Shown: positions 35,101-45,999 of the stretch, piece after piece | Layout of the letters: every line of letters begins with the position of its first letter | How positions within the stretch are numbered: the first letter of the stretch is position 1 | Assembly: GCA_965644315.1 (NCBI GenBank) | Contig: CBFFRQ010000200.1 | Coordinates: forward strand, 1 to 64,000 | Source: Caecitellus pseudoparvulus | Lineage: Eukaryota; Bigyra: Bicosoecida | Reading direction: 5' to 3' | DNA length: 64,000 nucleotides | Notes under the pieces: model-generated | Seen by the model: the letters and a program-made list of their open reading frames with translations, nothing else | What the model was told of the DNA's origin: nothing | The model's database searches: none | Translations under genes and position numbers: made by a program

Positions 35101-35549
35101 AGGAGGCGGCCCACCTGCCAGCGTACGTGGCACAGGGCGCCCCCGCTGAGCGTGGGTCACCGACCGTCATCCCAGGTCTGCCCAGCTCAGTGCTGGACCA
35201 GCCTGCCTCGGCGCCCTCCCCCCCCGTGGCGGCCCCTGGGGGCCAGCGAGAGGGGGGTTTCCAGCGCTGGCGCCGGGCAGAGGCCAAGTCTGTGGCGCGC
35301 CGTAGAGCGCGCCTGCAGGCGGATGCGGCAGTGGCTCGAGCCGACGTGGCGCGGCGGCGGGCAGCAGCGCAGAGCGCCAAGGCCGCTGCGCGCAGTCAGG
35401 CTGCTCTGCGGCAGTCTGTGGGGCACAAGGATGCCGCCCTGCTGGAGGAGCTGCTGACTGGGCAGGGGCTGCCTGTCGCCACGGCCCGTGCTGCCAAGGC
35501 CAGGCACGGCTTCGCGCCACACATGGACAGGCGGGGGAGTGGGCAGTGA
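32136..35549 (+). CDS. PPR/alpha-helical-repeat protein with probable mitochondrial presequence, 1137 aa
   Basis: Single coding exon; the start is the first in-frame ATG. The first 50 residues are rich in Arg, Ala, Leu and His with no acidic residue (MAAIRQIALRVLHRGNGHLG onward), typical of a mitochondrial transit peptide. The body is Ala/Leu-rich helices. Around residues 765-875, three helix pairs at about 35-residue spacing look like pentatricopeptide repeats (GDFEGLLHACERARQPNRAD; ALLAAMKTATGGITPTAV; RVYWAAMDACGDADAVGAVL). The last 130 residues are Arg/Ala/Gln-rich and strongly basic. The likely role is organellar RNA metabolism or translation, from the presequence, PPR-like helices and basic tail together. 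The repeats are degenerate, so membership of the PPR family proper is not certain. Confidence 0.7.
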   Translation: MAAIRQIALRVLHRGNGHLGCLTLWPAALRSHACHGHVPHMSTASAAPRSMVQVLGELGQFLRNGSATNGKCSAPSVAGVVEAAKRCDGQGLQEAAEIARHPDTLAAHRVAAHAAVAVSGLRAGASSTEQAEGLKSMSALLWAIRGERGQSMRNARLAGAFQEALPHASAAFLAPILDAHSAGEGTFNTLQASLRLVLPLHEAGSQAPPATPDDVLQACCVVLAEGSGHCLPTAAPGTAQALAQDLIAAGTGRTCAASWSAAGLTAWLSALSELSPHATPSAPAAAVEAVVTAAQQQPADVQVEHFALAAACLVRGGLHTPSTPDAIVELCTVLAEWSGILHPQGTAAAALRPVDAAAAPHVLGNLLVMAAEGASESSHATRASALADSLQPFLTAPQAPTALSPLWDAALGAFVAWTAPAHLAELMQTLASRGLRCSTAGLRAVVAARGTASQRAFELKAHLADPASLPFPPPEGQGALQGAAADIEGQALAPPLRMLPEGGAGAGVASQALESGAIGGIEKGLTAVFHPPPQRQGSRGSPALAPVASGGQPAKPPTPPLPPAKAPLSVKFTQDQWQTVLAGALAITAHPLAVLEAAQTELHGGSEASADARLKSTGATVAATAPWAEAQYCQGIAALAVHAGQLAVEAAVAPATTAATTGQGSGVPPPSSRPTSSTAHALRLGMLPGHVPSCHRGPASQGPFPSDAEVWAPGLPVAQSPPGLAALWGGATTAPETALATDLRIVLAAAGAAGDVKRAVQVGDVLGALPGGLTSGDFEGLLHACERARQPNRADALLAAMKTATGGITPTAVASTVGAHLDSGNAYAGMAHLMTASTAGMALPERVYWAAMDACGDADAVGAVLDALQAGVEAGHARLAAVLGRLHPRGNINVTGLGGGAARCVVWDTLRALRRAAELGQDVPSQLRLHHRPRQAEPLEGTLLSLDPPLHSIQRVSASGLPYRWVPRESWLAWLTTPAAMDEEGEAWEEAAHLPAYVAQGAPAERGSPTVIPGLPSSVLDQPASAPSPPVAAPGGQREGGFQRWRRAEAKSVARRRARLQADAAVARADVARRRAAAQSAKAAARSQAALRQSVGHKDAALLEELLTGQGLPVATARAAKARHGFAPHMDRRGSGQ

Positions 35550-35562
35550 TGCTTCCTGCTGT

Positions 35563-35574
35563 AATGCATGCATT
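35563..35574. terminator. Second palindromic AATGCATGCATT between convergent genes
   Basis: Identical 12-base palindrome to that at 28069. It lies 13 bases past the PPR-like stop (35549) and 43 bases past the URB1 stop (35618), in a 68-base convergent spacer. Confidence 0.5.
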
Positions 35575-35617
35575 GCAACGCTGACGCTGGGGCAAGCTGG
35601 GTGCACCCAGGTGCAAC

Positions 35618-38600
35618 TCAAGCCTTGCGCGCTTTCTTGGCCGATTTCTTGGCGGACTTTTTCGCGGACTTTTTCGCGGACTTTTTTGCAGACTTGGCGC
35701 TCGCGGGCGCTGCTGGCGTGGCCACTGCCTCGTCCTCACCGCGACGGCGCTTGGCGCCACCGACGGCGCCCGGCGTGCTGGGGGGTGCAATAGACGCAGC
35801 TGCTTGCACCTGCATGCCCACTGCCGGGGCGGCCGACAGGTGTGCCCCGCTGCCCCATGCCGCACGCACTTGGGCCAGCTCCAGAGCAGGCTGCGCGACC
35901 GCCGGCCACTCAGCGCCAGGGGACGCGTGGGGCCGAGATCGCGAGGCAGAGTGGCCCGTCAACAGGCCTTGCAGCGCCAGCACGTGCCCTGGGCTGGGTT
36001 GCCCAACGGCTTGCAGCAGAGCCGCAGCAGCAGGGGCATTCAGGTCGGCCCCTGCCGCACGCAGCAGGGCTGCCTGCTGTGGTGTCAGGTGCTGGGTCGG
36101 GAGGGCTAGGGCGGCGTGGACCAGGGCTCGTGGGGCGGCGGGGCAGGCAGCCGCAATGCTAGCACTGGCGCGGATGCCGGTGGGGGCCTGGGCGGCCACG
36201 GGCAGCAGAGTGCTGGCGGCTTGGGCGGCCAACTGTTCCGCCTCCGGCATCAGCTGTTCCTGGCCACAGCCGACGAGCGTGGTCAGGGCGTGCCCTGCCG
36301 CATCCAGCAGCCCAGCTGCCTGGGACGGCGGCTGGGGCACCCCGTGAGCCACCCACGCGCCTGCCGAGCCCACGAGGCCCAGCACTGCCAGCAGCGTGGG
36401 GGCCAGGAAGGCTGTGTGCGCGCTGCCAGTGGCGCTGCCCAGCACGGCGCCGGCCTGCTGCGCGATGCGGAGCAGGAGGCTGGTGTTGGGCAGGAAGGGG
36501 CGGTGCGTGCATGGGGTGGAGCCGGGCGCCGGTGCCAGCAGCACCTCCCCGCCGCCGAAGGCCGCCACCCAGTGCGCCTGGTGCAGCAGGAGGCGCAGGG
36601 CTGCCCCGGCCGTGTCCAGGGCAGAGGCGGCTGTGGCGATGGCGGTGGACAGGGTGCGGAGGCGAGCATCAGCTGCCGCTGCGGCGTTGTCGTCGCCCTC
36701 GCCGCCCTCGTCACCCCCTGCCTCGTCGTCGTCTTGCTCTGGGGTGGCGGTGCCCCCCTCCCCCTCCTCCTCCACAGCTCCCTCCAGTGTCAGGGCCACC
36801 TCCTCAGCCGCCAGGGCACTGACCATGTCCACCACTGCCAAGCGATCGGCCACGATGGCCAGAGCGCCCTCCAAGCACGCCTCCGCCAGCAGCCCATACT
36901 CAGCTCCAAGTGCTGAGATGCGCCTGTCAGTGGCTGCACTGTCCAGGGCTGGGGAGTGGGGTGGGGGTCCACGGGGGTCTGTGAACGGAGTTGCCAGTCC
37001 CAACAGCGAACTCTCCTTGCGGTGCACAAATTCGACAGAAGCCACGTACATGTGCTGCCCGGCAGCCAGCACCTGCTGCAGAGTGCGCAAGGCGCTGTCG
37101 GCGGCGGAGGAAGTCAGGCTCCCCGCAGACGAGCCGGTGGCCAGCTCTGCCAGGCGAGCGTGCAGGGTGGCTGACAGAGCAGCCAGGGCGCCGCTGTGCC
37201 GCCACATGGGCACGGCTGCCACCCCCACTCGCGGCCCCACAGTGCCAGGGGTGTCTGAGCGGTCCACACCATCAGCGTCTGTCGTCGTGGGCTCTGCTGC
37301 CTCAGTCTCTTCCTCACCGGCTGGGCTCTCACTCCCCGCGAGGTCCACGTCGTCATCATCATCGGAGTCTGAGCCGGAGTCTGAGCCGGAGTCTGAGCCG
37401 GAATCCGAGCCGGAGTCTGAGCCGGAGTCAGAAATCGCTGCTGACGGCTTGCCTGGTGCAGCAGCGATGAAGGGCACACGCAGGGCCGCCACTCTGGCCA
37501 GCAGGGCCAGGATCATGCTGCGGCCGTACGCATCGAGGTAGGGCGCCCCCAACATGGAGGTGAGGAGGCCGAGGCCAAAGCGACGCTGCAGGGCGTTCAC
37601 GTCTGCCGAGGCGTGCAGGGAGCGCGAGAGCAGGCGCAGGATCCAGCCACGGTGCCCCGTGACGTTGGCGCCGGTGGCGTGCAGGGTGGACATGAACATG
37701 GGCACGTCGCGGTGCGACAGGGCGCCCTCCGGCCGGCTGAGCAGGAACTTGGACACGTGTTCGTACATGGCCTTGTGGCTCTGCATGGCCAGCAGCAGGG
37801 CGTCGGCGATGAAGGCGGTGAGCGTGGAGGGCAGGCGCTGCAGGGGTGCCTGCACCGAGTTTCGCAAAACCGTCAGCACGAGCTGCACCTGCGTGCGCTC
37901 CCGGAAGCCCACCTGCTCTGCTGGCTCCACGGCCCGCAGGTACGTGGTCAGCACACCGTACGCCGCCTCTCGCGTGGATAGGCGTGCTGAGGACAGGAAC
38001 ATGGTCACGAGGGAGAGCAGGCCGGATGAGACGAACTTAGGCAGGGGGGCGCCGGCATCCGCCAGGGCAAATCCCACTGCAGGCAGGATGTAGGACGGGT
38101 CGTACACCGAGTTGGCAGTGTGGCTGGCCGGCAGTAGCGCCCTGAAGGCGCCGGCGTGGGCGCTGGAGGCGCCGTGCGTGGCGCCGTGTCCCCCTCGCAG
38201 CGACGCGCCACTGCCGGGAGCTGGGTTGAGGGCAGTGAGGGCGGCGGCAGAGGCAGGCGGCAGGGCGTGGTGGAAGATGTCGTGGAAGACGTCTTGCCCC
38301 GGGACTGCCGTGGGGTGGGAGGTGAGGCCTGGCAGGCGGGTGGCCGGGGCCATGTCGCTGTGGCGCGCGGGGGACAGAAGGCCCGCGCCCTCCTCCACCG
38401 CATCCTCCACCACCTCGTCCTTCACGCCACGGTAGATGGGCAGGTGGGCCATGGTGGCCTGCAGGCGCGCCCAGGACAGGCCCAGGGTGGCGCCGTCTGC
38501 CGACCCCCCCGCCAGGGCAAACAGCCACTCCATACTGTCATCCCGCACATCCAAGCGGGTGGAGGAGCGTAGGGCACGGGTGTCCACTGCAGCGAGGGGG

Positions 38601-41600
38601 GACAGGTGCACTGGGGGCGGTAGGGCCCACTCGGAGGCGTTGGGCGCCCAGCTCACCACCTTGTCTTTCACGCGCCCCCCGCCGACACAGCCTAGGGCGG
38701 CGAGGAGGAGCGGGTCCACCTGGGCCAGGGCCGGCTCCTCTTCAGACAGCAGGCTCTGCCCCGCCACGGCCAGGGCTGACGGGGAGGCGAAGGGGATGGC
38801 TGCTGCCCCCCAGCGCCAGTAGATCTTGGCAGGGGACACGCCAGCCCGCGTGCAGGCCTGCAGAGCACGGCGGATGAGGCGGTCCGCTAGGGACAGGCTG
38901 GCGCCGTAGGCTGCTTGGAGGAGGGCGGCCAGGGGGGCCGTCGCCAGGGTCTCCTCGTCTGCCAGCACGCAGCGCAGCAAGAGCTGCAGCAGGGGCAGCA
39001 CACGCCCCTCGCGGTGAGCCTGCCCTGTTGCCCCAGCGCCTGCCAGCTCCACGCCACTTGTGGGCTGCCCCGTCACCAGGACGGGCAGCAGCTGTTCCGT
39101 CGTGAGCAGTGCGAACAGGGCATGGGCGGAGAGGGCAGGGGGGTGCCCCTCCTGCACGTGGGGTGGGCCCAGAGCGGACACACCAGGAACGAGCGTCGCC
39201 AGTAAGAGGCGCGCAGATGCCAAGGCAGCACAGGTGCCTGGCGGCAGCAGCAGCGCGTCTGGGGACGGCGGTGGGCCGTCTGTCAGCCCCTCGCTCAGGC
39301 CGGCCAGGGCCAGGAGGGTGGACCCCAGCTCCGCCACGGCGTCGGCATTGCGGCCCAGGGCGGGAGGGATGTCGCTGCGCCCCAGCAGAGTGTGCAGGGT
39401 GGCGGCGGCCGAGTGTACATCAGCTGCGAGGCGAGCAAAGGCTGCAGGGGGCAGGGGCAGCCCTGCGCCCTCCGTCGAAGGCCGCGCCACCACCCCCGTG
39501 CAGGAGGCAGCCTGTGTCAGAAGCAGGGCAGGCAGGCCCTCCCGCAGGACACAGGCAGCAGCCAGGGCGGCGTGGCACAGCACCTCCACATCTTCCTCCC
39601 GTGCCGCTAGCACCAGGGCAGCGGTGGAGGCCAGCGGCGTGGGCGTGTGCATGGTCAAGTGCTCGCCCAAAGCGGTTGGGGCGGGCAGTGGCAGAGGGGG
39701 CGACGCCCGCGCTGCCTGGAGCAAGGCCCGCACCGCTGCCCTGCAGGGGGCTGCGAGGGGGGGGTGCCCGCCCAGCCCGCCCACTGCCCGCAGCAAGAGG
39801 GGGTCAATGTGCACAAGGTCCGTGGCGAGGGGCGTGGAGGGGGGGTCTGCGCCGCTCCACGCGCCCTCTGCCACCACCCCCTGCACAGCCACCGCCAGGG
39901 ACAGCAGGCACGTGGCAGAGGGTGGGGACAGAGCCCACGGTGCGACACGTGCTGCCCGGAGCAGGGCAGGCAGCAGGGCCACGGCAGAGGCAGAGGCGAC
40001 GGTGTCACTGCCGCTGGCCAGGACGGCCCAGTCGCCCTGGAGCAGGGCCGGCACCACCTCTGCCGCGCGGGTCTCTGCCCGCTGCAGCAGTGTGAGGGAG
40101 AGGCTTGCGAAGCGCCCGATGGCGGCGGCCGAGGGGCCGTGGGTGGTGGCGAGGGAGCCAGCCAGTGCCACGGCGCCGGGGACTGCCTCGGAGCCCGCGA
40201 CCTGGGCGTTGGCGGTGGCGTCAGCCAGGGCGGCGGGCAGGGTGTGGGCGCCGAGCAGGGCGCGTGTGGCGCTGACGGCAGCGTGGGGGGCGGTGGAAGG
40301 TGCGGGAGCCCCCACACACTCAGCCACAGCAGTGCGCAGTTGGGACACAGCTGCCACGAGGGGTGGCGGCAGGCCCGCCGCCGGCGTGGACACCAGGGCC
40401 AGGAAGGGGGACACGCCGCCCTCGCGGCTCGTCACGAGGGCAGGTAGCACCAGCCACCCACCCGCCGACACAGCCGCCGTCACAGCTGCCACGCCCTGCA
40501 CGGCAGCTGCGCAAGTGTCGCTGGGCGCAGTGGGCTGCAGCTGGCCGAGTGCCTCGTGCAGGACGTGGTTCACGGCAGTGCACACGACCTGAGGTCGTGC
40601 CCGCGTCACCCGTGCCGCCTCCAGCGCCAGCACCCGTGCCGCCAGGGGCAGGGGCACCTTGGTGCTCTGCAGGCCTCGCAGCAAGTGCGTCAGCAGCACT
40701 TCAGCGCGGGCAGTGTGTCGGCCACTGGCAGTGCCAGGGGCTGGCGATGGCCCGCCACTGCGGGGGGCGGTGTCCAGGACACTGGCCACCAGTCCCGCCA
40801 CGGCGCCCCATGCCGCTGGAGGCAGGGCGGCGTCGGCCTCCAGCGCTGCCAGGGCCTCCTGCAGCAGCAGCTCCGTGAGGCAGGCCAGTGCTCGGCGGTG
40901 GGCGGGGGAGTGGCCTGATCGGCCCACACGGCCCTGGGCAGGGGGTGGCGCCAGCACCCGCTGCACGAGGGTGGTCAGCACTGCCGCTCCGGTGGGTGTG
41001 CTGGCCTGTGCGAGGGCCGCCCGTGCCGCGGCCATGAAGGCGCCCACCGTGCCAGGTGACAGGCTGACACTGGACACGGTGGCCAGCAGGCGGCGGTGTC
41101 CCTTGAGCAGCTGCAGGGCGGTGATGCCGGCCACCACTTCGGGGGCCAGGCCGGCAGAGAGGGCGACGAGGGGGGGTACCGCCGCCATGGCCCGGCGCCC
41201 GGCATCCCGCAGACCAGCCACGAGGGCCGTGGCGTTGTCCTCTTCTGGATGCGCCAGACACCGTGCCACGAGGGCGGCCTGGGGTCCATCAGTGGGCAGC
41301 AGCTCCGCCGCTCCCCGCAGCAGAGCTGGCACTGCGTCCGTGACGGCAGAGGGGGACGCCAGGTCTGCCAGGGTGGACAGGGGGCGGCTGCAGCCTGGCT
41401 GGCGGGCAGGGAGGAGGGCGGCGAGGGCCGCCGCCACACCCCCCGCCACCACCTTGGGACTGCCCCCCCCCACCAGCAACAGGGACACCAGGGCGGCCTG
41501 CTGTGCGGAGGCGGCCGCGCCCCCCACGAGCGTGGCAGTGAAGAGGGCTGTGGCTGCAGTGCGACAGGCTGGCAGGGCGGTGGGGTTCGCGCTGGCCCGG

Positions 41601-44600
41601 GAGGTGGCATGGATGCTCTCCTGCACGGCGGCTTGCGAGGGCAGTGCAGGGGGTGCCACCCCCACCACGCCGTCCGCCAGGCCCAGGCCCCCTGCGATGG
41701 CGCCCAGGGCGGTGCGGGCCACGGCGAGGGAGAGGGGGGTGGGGGCGGGGAACCCTGCCGCCACAGCACCCTCTCCCGCACCGTCGTCGTCGCTGTCGGA
41801 GTCGCCCGTGGCGGAAGGGGGGGCCAGGGCGCCCAGGCCGGCGCCGAGCCATGCCAAGGCGTCGGCAGCTGCGACCTGCTGCGCGTACCCCGCGACGAGG
41901 AGCAGCACCGCCCCCGCCGCCTGGGGTGCACACCGCACGATGGACACGGCTCGCCCCACGGCCGCCTGGAACGCTTTCGACTGCACGGCAGACATGTGTG
42001 TGCGCCCTGAGGCGAAGGATGCGACAGAGGCCCCTCCGCTGGGCGCCTCCCCTTGGTCGCCCTCCGGCGTCGGCTCCCCCACGGCGGTGACGGCAGCCAC
42101 CAGCACGGCCAGAGCCAGCGGCACGAGGGGTGCGCAGACAGCACCCAGTACTCGCTGCTGAGCGGCGAGGAGGGGCTGCAGGGCGTACAGCGTGTACCGG
42201 ACAGGGTGTGGCATGGTGCCTGCGACGCTTGCGAGGTACCCGACTTCCTCAGCGCCCACGACACCAAGCGCGCCGAGGGCCACGGTGAGCGCGTGAAACA
42301 CCGACGAAACGCTGCCTTCCAGACTCGCCTCAGCGGCCTCCTGCACGAGGGAAGCTGGGGACACTGCACCGCTGAGCATGCCCAGAGCAAGGGCTGTGGT
42401 GGTGGAGGAGGGTACGGTGGCGGTGGGTGCGACGAGGCCCATGACGACACTGGCCTCACTGGGCAGCACCCAGCCTGCGCCGGCCGAGGGCAGCGCAGCG
42501 GCAGCCGCCACCCACGAGTCAGGGGCAGCCTCCTGCTGGGCCTGGGAGGCTGCGAGGGATGCCAGTACGGCGTCGTGGGCGGGTGCGGCGTCTGCGGGCG
42601 GGGGTGGCCCGGCAGTGGTCAGGGCCAGGGGGTCCCCACTCGCGGCGCCGTACTGTGTGAGAACACGGAACACGGCTTGAAACGCAGCAGTGCGCACAGG
42701 TGCGGGGCGGGAGGGCGCCAGGAGGGCCAGGCTGGCGCTGAACGCATCAGCGGCGCCGCCCAGCCCCGCCCCCGCCAGCGTGGCCCAGCTGCTCAGGCGC
42801 CCCCCCACAGAGTAAGGCGGGTGCAGACCCTGAGACGCCAGCACTGTGTGGCGGCGGGCCAGGGTGTCTGTGGCGGCGCCGTCAGGCAACATGGCGGAGG
42901 CAGCCCGCAGGACAGCTGCCTGCAGGGCGGGGGGCGCGTCGAGAAACGCAGCATACGCGGAGTCACTGCGCCCGCCGGCGCCGCCGCCTGGGCCCATGGT
43001 GAGGAGGGACGGCCACTGGAATCCCTGGCCCGCCGCCACCGCAGGCAGGGCCTGTGGCAGAGCGGCCAGTGCTGACGCCAGTGTGGCCAGGAGAGTGGCT
43101 GCGACGGGGGCAGGCAGGTCGCTGCCACCGCCCCACTCAGCACCCCCCTCCGCCACCGGCTTGGTCATGAGTGCGTGCAACTCCTCAGCAGGTGGCATGG
43201 TGGTGCCAGGCGCTGCAGCCGCCAGCGCCTTGGCTGGTGCTGCTCGTGCGTTGAGCAGGGTGCTGAGGGGGGGCAGTGCCGCCGCCACGCCCTCCCGCAG
43301 CGCAGCTGTGAGCACCCCTGCCAAGGCACTGGCGAGCTGGTGCTGCTGGGCCAAGGATAGTGGGGGGGTGGCACCCCCCCCTGCCCGTTCCGCTGCTGCT
43401 GCGACCGCCGCCGCCACACACTGCTCCGCGAGGGTGGTCGTGGCAGCTGCCACCTCTGCCGTGCGTTTCAGGATGCTGGCGATGAGCTGCAGCGTTGTGA
43501 AACGCACCAGGGGCACGGCGTGCAGGACACCCTTGGTGAGTGCCCCGCGTGCCGTGCCGCCTGGCAGGGTTATGGCGACGAGGCTGGTCGCTAAGCGACC
43601 TGCCACAGCGGCGAAGGAGGGGGGGGGCTGCAGCCCCCCCCCCTCCCCCGACGGCAGCACCACGCCGCCCAGGCGCAGGGCAGAGGAGACGGCGGATGGC
43701 AGGCGGCGGGTGGTGGCGGTGGGGCCCCGCTCTGTGGCGGGTGCGCAGTCCACGCCGCCCGCCACCTGCCGTGCCGCGGAGGTGATCGCGGCGAGCACCT
43801 CCCCGTTGGTGGCTGCGGTGAGGGTGCGGGGGGTGATGGGGGCGGCCATGAGGGAGAGGAGGAGGGCGGCGACGGACAACCACTTGTCCGAGTGCCGAGG
43901 TTCAACTGCAAGTGGGAACGACGACAGGAACGCCGGCAGCGCTGCCGGGTGTGCCACCAGGCTAGCCTTGAGCAGTTCGGCTTGCAGCGCGTCGTCTGCC
44001 GCCTTCAATTTCCGCAGCAACGCCACCAGCGCCGACCGCGCGGCGGGCGACACGGTCGCGTCGCTGGTCGCAGCGACCCCCGCCGCGCCGCCCAAGTTCG
44101 TCGTCGCGCGGCGCTTGTGGAAGATGCTGCCGGGAATGGCGGCCGTCGCGTCAGACGGCGTGTGGCTGATGGCTGCCGGCAGTGTGGAGGGGTGCAGGGG
44201 GGCGCCCCCCACCACGTGCCGAGTCAGAGCGTGCACGAGCGACCGCACCTCAACGGCTGCCGTGGCGTCGCCGCGGTACCGCGCCCCACGCACGCGCTGT
44301 GTCAAGACAATGGCCGGCGTCCAGAGAGTGGCCACAGCCCAGGCATGGCTGCCTGGGTGGGCTGGCGCGTCAGTGGACGTACCTGGGCTCAGCGTGGCAT
44401 AGGCTGGTGCGTGCACGAGCATGTGTTTGTGTCGGTCGTAGGCTGACAGGAGCGGCGACAGCAGGCCGTGGCGCTGGGCTGTGCGTGTTCCGGCTGCGCT
44501 GGCAGTGGCGCCGGGGGCGATGGCGACCCCCCCCTTCCATCCCATGGCCAGCAGAGTGCGAGCGACGCCAGGCGACACACGGGGGTGGGCTGCGATGCAG

Positions 44601-45712
44601 TGCAGGAGAGTGGCGCACCACTCCTGGATGGCGCTGGGGTCGTCGTGTTCCGTGTTCCCGCCGACGGCCGCGAGCAGGTCGCGTGCGCCGAGCACGGCGT
44701 GTGCGACGTCCCCAGCGCCGCTCGCCAGCAGGCGACACAGCAGCCGCACACACCACGCCCGCACATCGTCCCCGGGAGGACCCCCCCCCACACCCCCCGC
44801 TGCGACGGCCGCCTTGGCCTTGCGCCGTGTGAACTTGGACTTGGACTTGAGGCCGCGCAGGGAAGCTGAGGCGGCGGCACGGCCTGCCTTCACGCTGGCG
44901 TCGAAACGCCCTCGCATGCCGGCCATGGCCAGGAAGGCTGGGGCGGAGAGGGGCACCTTGGAGATGAGTTCGCGGGCCGTGGCGCCGTTCAAGGCGGCCA
45001 GGCCGGCCATGAGCTTGGTCGTCGCGCGAATGAGGTGCGGTGACGTGCTGGCGATGTTGCCAGACAGGCGGTCTGCGTGCTCGCGCAGCAGGCGCTTGGC
45101 CACGCCCACGGCAACCGGACGAGGGGAGTGCACGATGAGCAGGGACAGGAACTCCATCAGCGCAATGGCGAGCATGGACGTGCTTCTCTGCGGGGCAGGC
45201 GGCGCGGGGGGCAGCAGTGTGGCGGCGCTGGTGCTTGCTGCGCGCCGGAACAAAGACCGAAACTCCCGCGAAACGCACCCTCGGCACTCCCGACAGCTGT
45301 GTGAACACCTCTGCGCACTGTGGCGAGCTGCGAGTGTAGGACAGCAGCAGTCCCTTGCTTGGACGCAAGTCTGGCCGCCACAGCGACATGAGCGTGCTTG
45401 CGCTGCCGTCTGCGCCGCCAGTCGTGCCGGCCTCAGTCAGGCGCGCCGCGACAGCTTCCGCCACCTGCCCTTGAATCGTGTCGATAGCCTCCCACAGACC
45501 TGCAGCGGGCGCACAGGTGCGTGCAAAGACAGGACAACAGCAGGCCCTCTTCGTGGGCACCCCTCACCATCTGCCACCTTCTCCGCTTCATCTGCGTTCA
45601 GCAAGGACTGCAGCTGGCCCAGGCTCATGAAGTAGGTCTGGCCATCGCCCGCCTTCTGGCTATGGAAGGCGGCAGCCGCCGCCGTGCCGCTGGCTGCTCC
45701 CAGCTCCGCCAT
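35618..45712 (-). CDS. URB1: URB1 (Npa1), nucleolar pre-60S ribosome-biogenesis protein, about 3311 aa
   Basis: Exons 45712-45568, 45499-45279 and 45187-35618 join with phases 1 and 0. The start ATG at 45712 sits in a strong GCCGCCATGG context. The N-terminal 400 residues match the Npa1/Urb1 region (IASTSPHLIRATTKLMAGLA, LAMAGMRGRF). Residues about 2500-2710 match the C-terminal NopRA1 domain (RERTQVQLVLTVLRNSV, HRDVPMFMSTL, HRGWILRLLSRSL). Between them lie about 2000 residues of Ala/Leu-rich HEAT-like helices. URB1 acts in the nucleolus in early large-subunit pre-rRNA assembly. An acidic GSDS repeat follows NopRA1 and a Lys-Ser-Ala repeat forms the extreme C-terminus, both common in nucleolar proteins. 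At about 3300 residues it is longer than yeast (about 1760) or animal (about 2270) homologues, from Ala-rich expansion. Confidence 0.88.
35631..35694. repeat. 12-base tandem repeat encoding the Lys-Ala-Ser tail of URB1
   Basis: About five imperfect copies of a GCGGACTTTTTC-like unit (reverse strand codes SAKK) produce the basic C-terminal tail. The in-frame 12-base period allows expansion or contraction without frameshift. Confidence 0.75.
37364..37431. repeat. 12-base tandem repeat encoding the Gly-Ser-Asp-Ser tract of URB1
   Basis: Five and a half copies of GGAGTCTGAGCC (one diverged as GGAATCCGAGCC) encode repeated GSDS on the reverse strand, next to a run of Asp. The unit length keeps frame. 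Confidence 0.8.
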
Positions 45713-45999
45713 GGCGGCTCCTTCGTGGTATGCGTGCAGGCTTGTGGGGTGGCCCTCACCTGCTTGTGCTGGGGCCTGTCTGCGGCTGCGTGGGAATGTG
45801 AACAGGGCGGCGGAGTGCCACGCGCCTGCTATGTCGTCGGCACTCCCCATGACGGCACACTACCCGACGCACCACAACACAGCACATCCGTGGTGGCTCG
45901 TCGCTCCCCTCGCGCCCCGTCCCCGCACGCAGACTTCCCTGCTCCCCCCCTCCGCACAGCAGTGCCTGCCGCCAGCGCACCTCGCCAGCCACGCACCAC
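45713..45999. promoter_or_regulatory. Divergent spacer between URB1 and the PP2C gene
   Basis: This 287-base divergent spacer serves as a presumptive bidirectional promoter for a nucleolar and a probably mitochondrial gene. No specific motif was recognised. Confidence 0.4.

Noticed and set aside
39060-40592. Long + strand frames opposite URB1 (also 42846-44402)
   Set aside because: Same shadow effect. The reverse strand carries recognisable URB1 domains, and the antisense translations are low-complexity Ala/Arg/Ser.
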